A stretch of DNA of 6,831 nucleotides, from the NCBI GenBank assembly GCA_031259365.1, contig JAIRLP010000114.1, positions 1 to 6,831 on the forward strand, given 5' to 3'. The stretch is from Rickettsiales bacterium. Its GTDB lineage: Bacteria > Pseudomonadota > Alphaproteobacteria > Rs-D84. The notes below the pieces were generated by a model. It was not told the origin of the DNA. It ran no database searches and saw only the letters and a list, made by a program, of their open reading frames with translations. Each line of letters opens with the position of its first letter. Within the stretch, counting starts at the first letter, position 1. This document shows, piece by piece, positions 1 to 6,299 of this stretch. Position numbers and translations under genes: made by a program.

Positions 1-251
1 AAATCATACACGACATTGTAATATCGTTTATCCTTCAAAGGGATTTTATTGCCAAACATCTGGCGTAAATTCATGGGATCCAGGAAACCATCAAAATCGT
101 TCAGGATGACATCTATCCGCAATGCCAAGGTGCCATGCTTGATCCAATCAAAAGGCATTTTTTCATCTATTCTGCGCAGGTTATAATACTTTAAATTACT
201 TGCGCAATTGCAGTTTCTGCCCAGCGAAATAACCAGATCATAGTTCTTCAT
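1..251 (-). CDS. DUF1796-family putative papain-like cysteine peptidase (3' part cut by window edge)
   Basis: The first 83 residues are visible and the reading frame is still open at the window edge. The protein begins MKNYDLVISLGRNCNCASNL, followed at residues 32-37 by MPFDWI. A hydrophobic strand ending in SLG, then a polar residue, N and C, with a later PFDW, is the N-terminal signature of DUF1796, a family described as putative papain-like cysteine peptidases. C14 would be the candidate nucleophile; the histidine expected later lies outside the window. No signal peptide is seen, so it should be cytoplasmic. The ATG at 249-251 is preceded by AAGGAA (260-265) with 8 nt spacing, and the gene overlaps the end of the GT8 gene by 14 nt in another frame, which suggests translational coupling. 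A competing ATG at 239-241 overlaps the GT8 stop but meets a stop after 16 codons. DUF1796 genes are often found among glycosyltransferases, which fits here; the actual substrate is unknown. Confidence 0.8.
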   Translation of the reverse strand, partial: MKNYDLVISLGRNCNCASNLKYYNLRRIDEKMPFDWIKHGTLALRIDVILNDFDGFLDPMNLRQMFGNKIPLKDKRYYNVVYD

Positions 252-1104
252 TAGTAATTTTCCTTACATTGATCATGCCTAATTCCGTCAGCCCATCAAT
301 CAGTATTTCTGCGAAGAATGGCGTCTGTCCGGCATAGAACCAAAAATCACCGGAATGCAGTTGTGAAAAACCGGCCTTTACCCAAGGTTTTATTTCCCCT
401 GTATAGTGACGCACAACGATTTCTTCCATCGGACAAAAGGTAATTAGATTTGATTTCACATTAAAACAGATGTCAAGCGGTGTATAATTAGAATCAAAAG
501 CCTTGTTCAGAACATCTTGATCGTTAAATATTCTGGTCGCGGCCGTTTGTCTTTCAGCTTCCAGCAACTTTTCCAACATGTTGTTTTTACGCCAAACCTG
601 GCAATCAATCAGCATAACACCAGAATTAAAATACAAATGGGTATCAGACAATAATGCGGCCGGATACTGCACCTGACGTTTATCTGGGACATTATAAACA
701 TTTGGATCCGGGACTGCTGCGATTGCTTTGCCCTGCATATCATTGTTATAAAGTTTCGCGATATCGCCGAACAAGACAGTATCACAATCAAGATAGACCA
801 CTTTGCCCAAATTTGGCATGCTGTCCGGAATCAAAAGTCTGGCAAAACAAGCTGTTGTCAGATAGTTTCTTAATTGGATATAGCCGAATTTTTCATCAGA
901 ATTCACTGGGATAAAAGTCACTGAAAAATGATTGAATTTGTCTTTCATCATCAATATCTTTCTGCGCATTTTTTCAGACATATTGCAATCCATGATAAAG
1001 AATTCGATAAAACTGTCTGTATTCATCAGAACACTTGCCATACTGACCGCGGCCAGCGGGGCATATCTGTCATCACAAGCATAAAATACTCTTATAGCGT
1101 CCAT
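238..1104 (-). CDS. Glycosyltransferase family 8 (GT8) protein
   Basis: A 288-aa protein spanning one GT-A fold of the GT8 family, the retaining enzymes that include bacterial LPS galactosyl- and glucosyltransferases. In order: an N-terminal nucleotide-binding strand IRVFYACDDRY (residues 4-14) followed by the helix with SMASVL; the metal-binding DxD motif as YLDCDTVLFGD (104-114); the acceptor-side FNSGVMLID (159-167); NDQDVLN (194-200); and the C-terminal HYTGEIKPW (233-241), whose His normally completes manganese coordination and whose Lys contacts the diphosphate. All the key residues are present, so it is likely active. The sugar and acceptor cannot be told from sequence. There is no membrane segment, so it should be cytoplasmic. 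The ATG at 1102-1104 overlaps the end of the radical SAM gene by 13 nt and has AAGGAT (1113-1118) 8 nt upstream. The downstream DUF1796 gene in turn overlaps its end, so the three genes look co-translated. Confidence 0.93.
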   Translation of the reverse strand: MDAIRVFYACDDRYAPLAAVSMASVLMNTDSFIEFFIMDCNMSEKMRRKILMMKDKFNHFSVTFIPVNSDEKFGYIQLRNYLTTACFARLLIPDSMPNLGKVVYLDCDTVLFGDIAKLYNNDMQGKAIAAVPDPNVYNVPDKRQVQYPAALLSDTHLYFNSGVMLIDCQVWRKNNMLEKLLEAERQTAATRIFNDQDVLNKAFDSNYTPLDICFNVKSNLITFCPMEEIVVRHYTGEIKPWVKAGFSQLHSGDFWFYAGQTPFFAEILIDGLTELGMINVRKITNEEL

Positions 1105-2540
1105 TCTTTTATATCCTTTTTAGTTGTTTCCCACGGATGCCCGCGCGTGGTTGCCAGGCTTAAACAATTCCTGCAAAATGGGACCGGTCTTGAACAGAAA
1201 TCAAAAATTTTACGGGCCGTCATGGTGCCATCGTGAATATCAATATAATCGGCTGCAGACACCCGCAAATTCTTGTTAAATTCGCGGTTAAAGTAATGAA
1301 TATAGGCAACAATTGGGCAGTGATATAACTTTCCCCGGTACAGATTGACACAGTGTACATGTTGGCAGTTTGTATAACTTAACACCGAATTTTGTAACCC
1401 GTTCACATCCAAAGGTTTATGATACAAAGTCTTTTGACAGTGACCTGTTCCACCAAAGAAATCCAAGGCCACTTTGTGTTTTTGCGCTGTATCTGAAATC
1501 GCTTTCCAATCAATCGCTATCGGGTATCTGGTAGGGGAAACCAGGATCTTATTCTTGCGACAAGATTCCCAAAATGCCGCAGATTGTTGCTTCAATAAAA
1601 TTCCATTTGTAATCAATCGAATAAGTGACTTTGGAAAATTCTTGCGTGCAATTTTCATGATCGCAGGAACATCCGGGTGCAACAAAGGCTCGCCACCGTA
1701 TAATTCCAAAATCTTGATTTTTCGTTTTGTGACCTTGGCCAAACGTCGCGCATCGCGTTCAAAGTCCTTGACTTCCAGCTTAAAGTCTTCTTTCTTGGCC
1801 AAACAAGAAAAATGGCTGCAAGATTTGCAATTCAAATTACAGTGATCCACCAGATGAACACTGCATTGTGAAATATAATCCCTGGGCAACAGATTCGCCA
1901 TCTGCCCCAAATCTGTATTAAGGGTGATATTGTTGATCACATGACGTATGGGTGCGCGCCAATGTCGCAGAAAAAAGTCCCCATCCACATATTTTTGGCA
2001 CAGCAAATATCTTTCCAAAGTCAGGGCATTTGATTCTTGTGGTGTTCTGGGGCCCTTATAAGTTCTGATTAAATGATCCCCCAAATAATCACATAATGTG
2101 AATAATTTTGGGCGATTCATAATGATTTTTTCTGCAAAAGCTTCATCAACTTCTGTTAAACCATATCTTATCAGAAAACTGCGTTTAATAAAACAGGCGC
2201 CTGGATAAGAATTTAAATTAAACAAGAGCCTGGTATCTATGACAGGAAACCCATCTTGCTGAATTTGATTGAAAGGAAAAACATAGTTAAACGGAGATTG
2301 CGCGCGTCTGTCCGCATTTGATTCCCAATGGCTTTCTAAATTAAACAGAATAACATCCGCCTTGGTGTCAGATACACATTCGATCAGTTTTGCAACAGCA
2401 TCTGGATGATAGATGTCATCATCATTGACAACCATTACAAATTGACCAGTCGCCCCGGGAATCGAATCTGCAAATTCACAATGGGGGACAGCTGATAAAG
2501 ATTTGTTATTACCTATAAATGATATTATTTTTTTATTCAT
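1092..2540 (-). CDS. Radical SAM/SPASM-like enzyme fused to an N-terminally shortened GT2 domain
   Basis: A 482-aa, two-part protein from the ATG at 2538-2540. Residues 1-110 match the second half of a GT2 GT-A domain: N-x-x-LSA (11-17), ATGQF (30-34) and a DDD (40-42) where GT2 enzymes have their DxD, then a strand like ADVILFN (61-67). The first ~57 residues of a normal GT2 domain, including the PxYN strand and the DGS motif, are absent. No catalytic ED pair is evident, so transfer activity is doubtful. Residues ~225-482 are a radical SAM domain: CNLNCKSC (C234, C238, C241, the CX3CX2C cluster ligands) and YGGEPLLHP (281-289, SAM-binding GGE). Later cysteines C392, C397, C408, C449, C456 and C459 resemble a SPASM-type auxiliary iron-sulfur site. 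Substrate unknown; the sugar-enzyme neighbours suggest glycan or nucleotide-sugar chemistry, an inference. An in-frame ATG at 2595-2597 exists, but its extra 19 residues overlap the preceding gene and resemble nothing. Confidence 0.85.
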   Translation of the reverse strand: MNKKIISFIGNNKSLSAVPHCEFADSIPGATGQFVMVVNDDDIYHPDAVAKLIECVSDTKADVILFNLESHWESNADRRAQSPFNYVFPFNQIQQDGFPVIDTRLLFNLNSYPGACFIKRSFLIRYGLTEVDEAFAEKIIMNRPKLFTLCDYLGDHLIRTYKGPRTPQESNALTLERYLLCQKYVDGDFFLRHWRAPIRHVINNITLNTDLGQMANLLPRDYISQCSVHLVDHCNLNCKSCSHFSCLAKKEDFKLEVKDFERDARRLAKVTKRKIKILELYGGEPLLHPDVPAIMKIARKNFPKSLIRLITNGILLKQQSAAFWESCRKNKILVSPTRYPIAIDWKAISDTAQKHKVALDFFGGTGHCQKTLYHKPLDVNGLQNSVLSYTNCQHVHCVNLYRGKLYHCPIVAYIHYFNREFNKNLRVSAADYIDIHDGTMTARKIFDFCSRPVPFCRNCLSLATTRGHPWETTKKDIKEWTL

Positions 2541-2580
2541 AATTATTCCATTAGCGTTACCATTGTGTGATGGAAAAATT
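2541..2580 (-). promoter_or_regulatory. Inverted repeat filling the gap before the radical SAM gene; possible RBS-masking hairpin
   Basis: The arms are 2541-2551 and 2570-2580, 11 bp with a single mismatch, around an 18-nt loop. In the minus-strand transcript the 5' arm includes part of the stop codon of the cysteine-rich gene (TAA at 2579-2581), and the 3' arm holds the only Shine-Dalgarno-like bases (GGAA) and ends directly before the ATG at 2540. Folded, it would hide the ribosome binding site; a ribosome finishing the upstream gene would open it, so translation of the two genes could be coupled. No U-tract follows the stem, so it is not a standard terminator. The stem is mostly A-T and not very stable. 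The pairing is seen; the function is inferred. Confidence 0.5.
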
Positions 2581-3340
2581 ATGAAGAAACCCCACATTGA
2601 TACCTGTCATCGTAATAGCATCTGCAATAAACTTTACCTGATGGCACCTGATAGGTAAATGTTCCGGAACTATCTGTTCCGACAGACCCATCTTTTACAT
2701 AACAGCTGTTTTCCTTGCCCGCAGAAATCTGACCTGTCGGGAAAGGCCCGGGCACAAAACCATATTCATCCACAGGGCAATAAACTGCATCAATACAAGT
2801 CACAGAAGAAAGGTTTCCTGTGTAATACTGACCTGCATACGCCCCGTTTAGATTCTTGCTGCTGTCGACACAACCGATGATATGCATGGCAGATTGATAA
2901 CTAAATTCATAAGCGTTTACCCCAATCAAAGGGCCCGGACCACCAACAGCCTTGTAGAAACCTGCACTACTGTACCCAACAATCCCGTTACACTCTCGAT
3001 ATTTCACTGTTCCGTTATTGGTTTCTGACCTGCAATTCCAAGAAGGAGTCCCAATGGCTGGCAAATAATAGTTGACACCTCTGCTTTTGGTTAAATCATC
3101 ATAACAGAAGTATGGTAAACCATTATACCAGGTATTCGTGCAGTTAGTAAGATCACTCGTTCTTGCTGCGCAATTTCCACTCGCCCCCCCAACTGTATAG
3201 TTACAAGGTGACTTAGCTTCCGGTGTAAAAGGATAACTGCCCAGTTCAGCGGCATCGGCAGTTTTATCACTAAAACCCCCGATTACCGCAACCAGTAATC
3301 CCCAAGTTCTGGTCAATAAACTGTTCATTTGTATTCTCAT
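2579..3340 (-). CDS. Exported cysteine-rich protein of unknown function
   Basis: A 253-aa protein that I do not recognise. It starts with a Sec-type signal peptide: MRIQMNSLLTRTW, a hydrophobic core GLLVAVIGGF (14-23) and a likely cleavage after ADA (28-30), leaving AELGSYPF. The mature part (~223 aa) has 13 cysteines spread along its length, ending in YCRCYYDDRYQC (238-249), and is rich in Tyr, Gly, Ser, Asn and Thr with few charges. That composition suggests a disulfide-bonded periplasmic, surface or secreted protein. The start at 3338-3340 is chosen because AAAGGA (3348-3353) sits 7 nt upstream and the signal peptide then begins normally. An in-frame ATG at 3398-3400, one base after the preceding stop codon, would add 20 residues (MGRKIAGAG...) ahead of the signal and has only a weak ribosome site. 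It follows the HExxxH protein gene closely, so the two exported proteins are probably made together. Confidence 0.75.
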   Translation of the reverse strand: MRIQMNSLLTRTWGLLVAVIGGFSDKTADAAELGSYPFTPEAKSPCNYTVGGASGNCAARTSDLTNCTNTWYNGLPYFCYDDLTKSRGVNYYLPAIGTPSWNCRSETNNGTVKYRECNGIVGYSSAGFYKAVGGPGPLIGVNAYEFSYQSAMHIIGCVDSSKNLNGAYAGQYYTGNLSSVTCIDAVYCPVDEYGFVPGPFPTGQISAGKENSCYVKDGSVGTDSSGTFTYQVPSGKVYCRCYYDDRYQCGVSS

Positions 3341-3347
3341 TCTTTCG

Positions 3348-3353
3348 TCCTTT
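3348..3353 (-). promoter_or_regulatory. Shine-Dalgarno site deciding the start of the cysteine-rich protein
   Basis: AAAGGA lies 7 nt before the ATG at 3338-3340. The rival in-frame ATG at 3398-3400 has only an A-rich GAGA-like leader. This supports the shorter product, which has a conventional signal peptide. Confidence 0.65.
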
Positions 3354-3401
3354 CTTACTTGCGGTGCAACCACCCCTGCCCCTGCAATCTTTCTACCCAT
3401 T

Positions 3402-5072
3402 TTATTTTTCTCTGTTTTTTTGTTTGGCCATAAAGATTGATCTTTCATAAGCATCAGTATCCAGCATGCTTTCCTGGGACAGTCCCAGCTCTTTGACAAG
3501 ATCCGCTTTCATTTGTTCAAACATTGGCACATAAATGGCATAAACTTTTTCCATATTCTTTCGGAAAGGTTTGGCATTTTTGACACTCAGTATAAAACTC
3601 ATAAATTCGTTACGTACTTCTTGACTGCAAGCTTCCAGGAAAGAAACCCCATACGCAGTGAAATAATTTTTAATTGTTTCATCAAACAGGATTGATTGCC
3701 CCTTATAACGTTCTGGGGCCGCTTTGAATTTCGACACAAACTTGGCACGTGAAAAATCATCTTCTACTACCCTTGGGATTGCGCTCTTATATCTTTTTGA
3801 ATTTTTATTCATCGTTCCTGTTGCGGCACGGATCATTGCATCAATTTCATTCTGTAATGGGATTGCACCAATATTCGGATTCTTTTTCAAGAAATCTGCA
3901 TAAACAGATGCACTGCGGAAATAATTATCCTGAATAATTTTCGATTTCCCGCGTTGCTCTTGGGCATGAAACGCCGCATCCAGATCCCCGGTCGCACGAT
4001 ATATTTCACGACAAACAACCATCTCAAAGAAAGGCCCTGAAACTTCATCTGCAATATTAATTTGTTCATCTTGCGAATTTGTGAACCCGAACGGGGTATA
4101 AGATCTTCTGTTTAATCTATGCGCAACAAATTCATGAAAAAATACAAAAGGAATATTATCATTCGCAATTTTAATTTCGCGCTGAAGATCCTGGTAAGTA
4201 AATCCTTTCATCCTATGATCATGACTAACATTAAATTCCCCCAATGTTAGTCCCAGTTGATGATAAAACATAACAATTTCGTCGGTATTGGGGGAAAAAT
4301 AAGCAGCCTGGGTCACGAAGTCATAAGGGTTCTTAACCTGAACAGTATCCATTCTGATTTTCACAGAATCACGAAAAGAAAAAGTGTTTATAAAAGCTTC
4401 TACGTTTTCAATTCTTGGATCTTTCTTTAAATAGCTTTGTAATGAATCAAGATATAATTGGCGTGCTTTATTTACATTAAACACAGCATCTTTTTTTACA
4501 GATACTGTACACCCGGGAATACTGTCCCTGACTATGCTGGCGGTCGGAACAACACGACGAGTGGAATCAGAAGAAGCCGACGGAAAATTTATTGTTGGCA
4601 CGGGTTTTAATAAATCAACCGGACTGATTGGTTTGGCACCAGGAATAGAATCTTGAAAAGAAAACACCAAAGGAATTTTATCTCTGTTAGACAAAGTATC
4701 TTTTTTGACCATTGATACATCATCAGGAATACTATCCTGAACTAAATTATCTTTTGATAAATTTTTCAAAGAATATAAATTCGCATCCAAAGTTTCTTTT
4801 CCTGTTTTTTCATTAACAGGTATTTTTTCTTCAGAATTATTTTCTATGTGCGTTGAATCTTTTTCCAAAGAATTCAGTAAAAATGTTATCTCTGCAGCCT
4901 TTTTTGCGTTATTTTGGTTAAAACTATCAACTGCGGTTATTTTGTGTATACCCTGCTCTGTCCCTGATTCCTGCGCATTTGCCTTAGCTGCAAGAAAAAG
5001 GGATGCAATCCCAAAGAAGTAGGATAATGCAGTTTTTGTTTTTCCGTTCAAACCCTTAGAAATCTGCGGCAT
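3402..5072 (-). CDS. Exported 556-aa protein with repeat-bearing linker and HExxxH motif; function unknown
   Basis: I do not recognise a named family. The N-terminus is a clear Sec signal peptide: KGLNGKTK, hydrophobic SYFFGIASLFLAA (17-29), and KANA|QE with cleavage after residue 33. Residues ~34-200 are a Ser/Asp/Lys/Asn-rich, probably disordered region carrying a degenerate DSIP repeat (residues 113, 141 and 183 onward). Residues ~205-540 look globular and mostly helical. They contain FVFFHEFVAHRLN (309-321), an HExxxH motif (H313, E314, H318), followed by ADEVSGPFFE (341-350). HExxxH is not the usual zincin HExxH but is the metal motif of the unrelated TldD peptidases, so a metal-dependent hydrolase is possible but unproven. 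There is no C-terminal membrane anchor, so a periplasmic or secreted location is likely. The ATG at 5070-5072 has GGAG (5078-5081) 5 nt upstream. A TTG five codons earlier lies upstream of that site and is less likely. Its stop codon lies one base before an alternative ATG of the next gene. Confidence 0.78.
   Translation of the reverse strand: MPQISKGLNGKTKTALSYFFGIASLFLAAKANAQESGTEQGIHKITAVDSFNQNNAKKAAEITFLLNSLEKDSTHIENNSEEKIPVNEKTGKETLDANLYSLKNLSKDNLVQDSIPDDVSMVKKDTLSNRDKIPLVFSFQDSIPGAKPISPVDLLKPVPTINFPSASSDSTRRVVPTASIVRDSIPGCTVSVKKDAVFNVNKARQLYLDSLQSYLKKDPRIENVEAFINTFSFRDSVKIRMDTVQVKNPYDFVTQAAYFSPNTDEIVMFYHQLGLTLGEFNVSHDHRMKGFTYQDLQREIKIANDNIPFVFFHEFVAHRLNRRSYTPFGFTNSQDEQINIADEVSGPFFEMVVCREIYRATGDLDAAFHAQEQRGKSKIIQDNYFRSASVYADFLKKNPNIGAIPLQNEIDAMIRAATGTMNKNSKRYKSAIPRVVEDDFSRAKFVSKFKAAPERYKGQSILFDETIKNYFTAYGVSFLEACSQEVRNEFMSFILSVKNAKPFRKNMEKVYAIYVPMFEQMKADLVKELGLSQESMLDTDAYERSIFMAKQKNREK
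4476..4736 (-). repeat. Degenerate protein repeat (DSIP units) in the linker of the exported HExxxH protein
   Basis: Two ungapped 17-residue units, DSIPDDVSMVKKDTLSN (residues 113-129) and DSIPGCTVSVKKDAVFN (183-199), share DSIP, VKKD and the final N (9 of 17 identical). A third partial unit, FQDSIPGAKPISP, starts at residue 139 between them. The DNA copies have diverged, so this is an old internal duplication or selection for a linear motif, not a recent repeat. It sits between the signal peptide and the globular domain. Confidence 0.55.
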
Positions 5073-5146
5073 ATTCTCTCCAAACAATTGCCTAATTTAA
5101 ACGGTCCGTTGGATTGGCGCGATTTGATGATTCATCCAGACTTTGA
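5073..5146 (-). other. Intergenic gap upstream of the exported-protein operon; promoter expected but not clear
   Basis: Because a terminator ends the upstream genes at about 5147, a promoter for the 5072 gene should lie here. I find no good -35/-10 pair. TAAATT (within 5090-5100) matches 4 of 6 of a -10 box but has no -35 partner at 17 nt. A small perfect dyad, AACGG-T-CCGTT at 5100-5110, could be an operator half-site pair or chance. The GGAG ribosome site lies at 5078-5081. Confidence 0.3.
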
Positions 5147-5176
5147 CAAAAAATATACCCCATCAAAAAATGGGGC
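5147..5176 (-). terminator. Rho-independent terminator after the GT2 gene pair
   Basis: In the minus-strand transcript a 6-bp stem CCCCAU/AUGGGG (5170-5175 with 5158-5163) closes a 6-nt loop and is followed by UAUA and a run of six U (5148-5153). It lies 23 nt beyond the stop codon of the 5199-6299 gene. Four consecutive G-C pairs and a U-tract make it convincing. It separates the two GT2 genes from the operon that starts at 5072. Confidence 0.85.
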
Positions 5177-5198
5177 ATAGAAATTCATTTACGAAATT

Positions 5199-6299
5199 TT
5201 AAAACTGAACTTTCCATACCGGAATATATTCGAACAATTTATAAGTTCGACTGTTGTATCGTTCGAAAATAGAAATAAGTGTTATAAATGCGAAAAGTTT
5301 ATATCTGCGCACTGAATAACGCGTTAAAGAGAAAAAATATTTACTTAATTCTTCTTTGTTCTGAGATACCAATAATGCAAACAAGGTTTTATCATGTCTT
5401 TGAATTTCTTCTTTGTATTTCATTGTCTGATATATTTCAATCAGATTTTCAGCAATAAAATCCAGGGATTTCTGATCCGTCACGCGTTTTAGCAATCCAT
5501 CGGTCAGATAATAAATTTTTGGAAACATAAACAGATTATAATCTCGTTCTGTTATGCCTGGTGTTGAATTGATCAGTTTTAATTCATATTTCACTGCTTT
5601 TACCAAGTCGTCCAGTTGTTTCATATTAAAGAAGTGTGAATTCAGACTGCCCAAGCGTCGCACATGATGATAATAAACATCTTCGACAACACTATAACGA
5701 CCATGCTTGCTGTGTACTGCCAGAACACATTTTAGTTCAAAAATATGGTCTTCGCTGTTACTAAAGCCCACGGGATATTCCAAATTGTTTTGGCGTACCA
5801 GATCGTTCCTGTAAATAGCGGTGAAATGTCCTGCAAAATTAAAAAGGTTTGCAGCTACGGATTTAATCGAACGCCAGCGAGGATTTCTATCAATGTATTC
5901 CCGGTATTTATTTCGAACAAAACCATATAAATGACATTTAAGATTGGCGACCACCATATCAGAATTATTTTTTTTTGCGCTTTCATACAGTTTTTCATAA
6001 AAATTTAAATCCACGAAATCATCTGGGTCCATAAATCCAATATATTCACCTGTCGCTTGTTTTATCCCCGCGTTCCGAGCGGCAGATACCCCACCATTTT
6101 TTTTCAAATCAATAATTTTGATCCTCATATCTGTCATAGACAACGTTTGCAATACGTACAGTGTCTGATCAATACTGCCATCATTTATACAGATAATTTC
6201 GATGTCGCTCAATGTTTGACGTGATAGGCATTCTATGCCGCGGGGAAGAAATTCAGCGACATTGTAACAAGGAATAATAACGGATACTTTTGGGATCAT
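5199..6299 (-). CDS. Glycosyltransferase family 2 (GT2) protein
   Basis: A 366-aa inverting-type GT2 enzyme. The GT-A domain is complete: KVSVIIPCYNVAEFL (4-18, first nucleotide-binding strand), INDGSIDQT (38-46), NGGVSAARNAGI (68-79), ATGEYIGFMDPDD (82-94, with the metal-binding DxD as DPDD) and NSEDHIF (181-187), whose ED normally supplies the catalytic base. Residues ~220-366 are a helical, basic C-terminal extension without an obvious membrane span; it may help membrane association or acceptor binding. The enzyme would add a sugar to a growing surface glycan in the cytoplasm, but donor and acceptor are not predictable. The start at 6297-6299 overlaps the stop of the preceding GT2 gene as ATGA, with AAGGA (6306-6310) 6 nt upstream. 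This is the last gene before the terminator at 5147-5176. Confidence 0.93.
   Translation of the reverse strand: MIPKVSVIIPCYNVAEFLPRGIECLSRQTLSDIEIICINDGSIDQTLYVLQTLSMTDMRIKIIDLKKNGGVSAARNAGIKQATGEYIGFMDPDDFVDLNFYEKLYESAKKNNSDMVVANLKCHLYGFVRNKYREYIDRNPRWRSIKSVAANLFNFAGHFTAIYRNDLVRQNNLEYPVGFSNSEDHIFELKCVLAVHSKHGRYSVVEDVYYHHVRRLGSLNSHFFNMKQLDDLVKAVKYELKLINSTPGITERDYNLFMFPKIYYLTDGLLKRVTDQKSLDFIAENLIEIYQTMKYKEEIQRHDKTLFALLVSQNKEELSKYFFSLTRYSVRRYKLFAFITLISIFERYNSRTYKLFEYIPVWKVQF

Noticed and set aside
654..1236. Open frames on the plus strand at 654-914 and 928-1236
   Set aside because: They lie opposite the strongly supported GT8 and radical SAM genes, have no family motifs and no good ribosome sites.
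1474..1845. 123-codon open frame on the plus strand
   Set aside because: Antisense to the radical SAM core (CX3CX2C and GGE region); composition is typical of a shadow frame.
2460..2470. DSIPG in the radical SAM fusion (residues 25-29) matching the DSIPG of the exported protein
   Set aside because: Only five residues are shared, with no flanking likeness in protein or DNA; taken as coincidence.
2541..2597. Longer start for the radical SAM fusion at the ATG of 2595-2597
   Set aside because: The extra 19 residues run through the inverted-repeat gap and the end of the cysteine-rich gene, and do not restore the missing GT2 N-terminus.
1092..3340. Cysteine-rich protein as a RiPP precursor modified by the radical SAM enzyme
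   Set aside because: It has a Sec signal peptide and a ~223-aa mature domain without a short core peptide or leader, and the radical SAM gene sits with sugar enzymes. Adjacency alone does not support this.
5073..5087. TTG start for the 556-aa protein
   Set aside because: It precedes the GGAG ribosome site; the ATG at 5070-5072 has correct spacing and gives a normal signal peptide.
5100..5110. AACGG-T-CCGTT dyad as an operator
   Set aside because: Five-base arms are expected by chance at this length, and no clear promoter lies next to it. Mentioned only in the intergenic entry.
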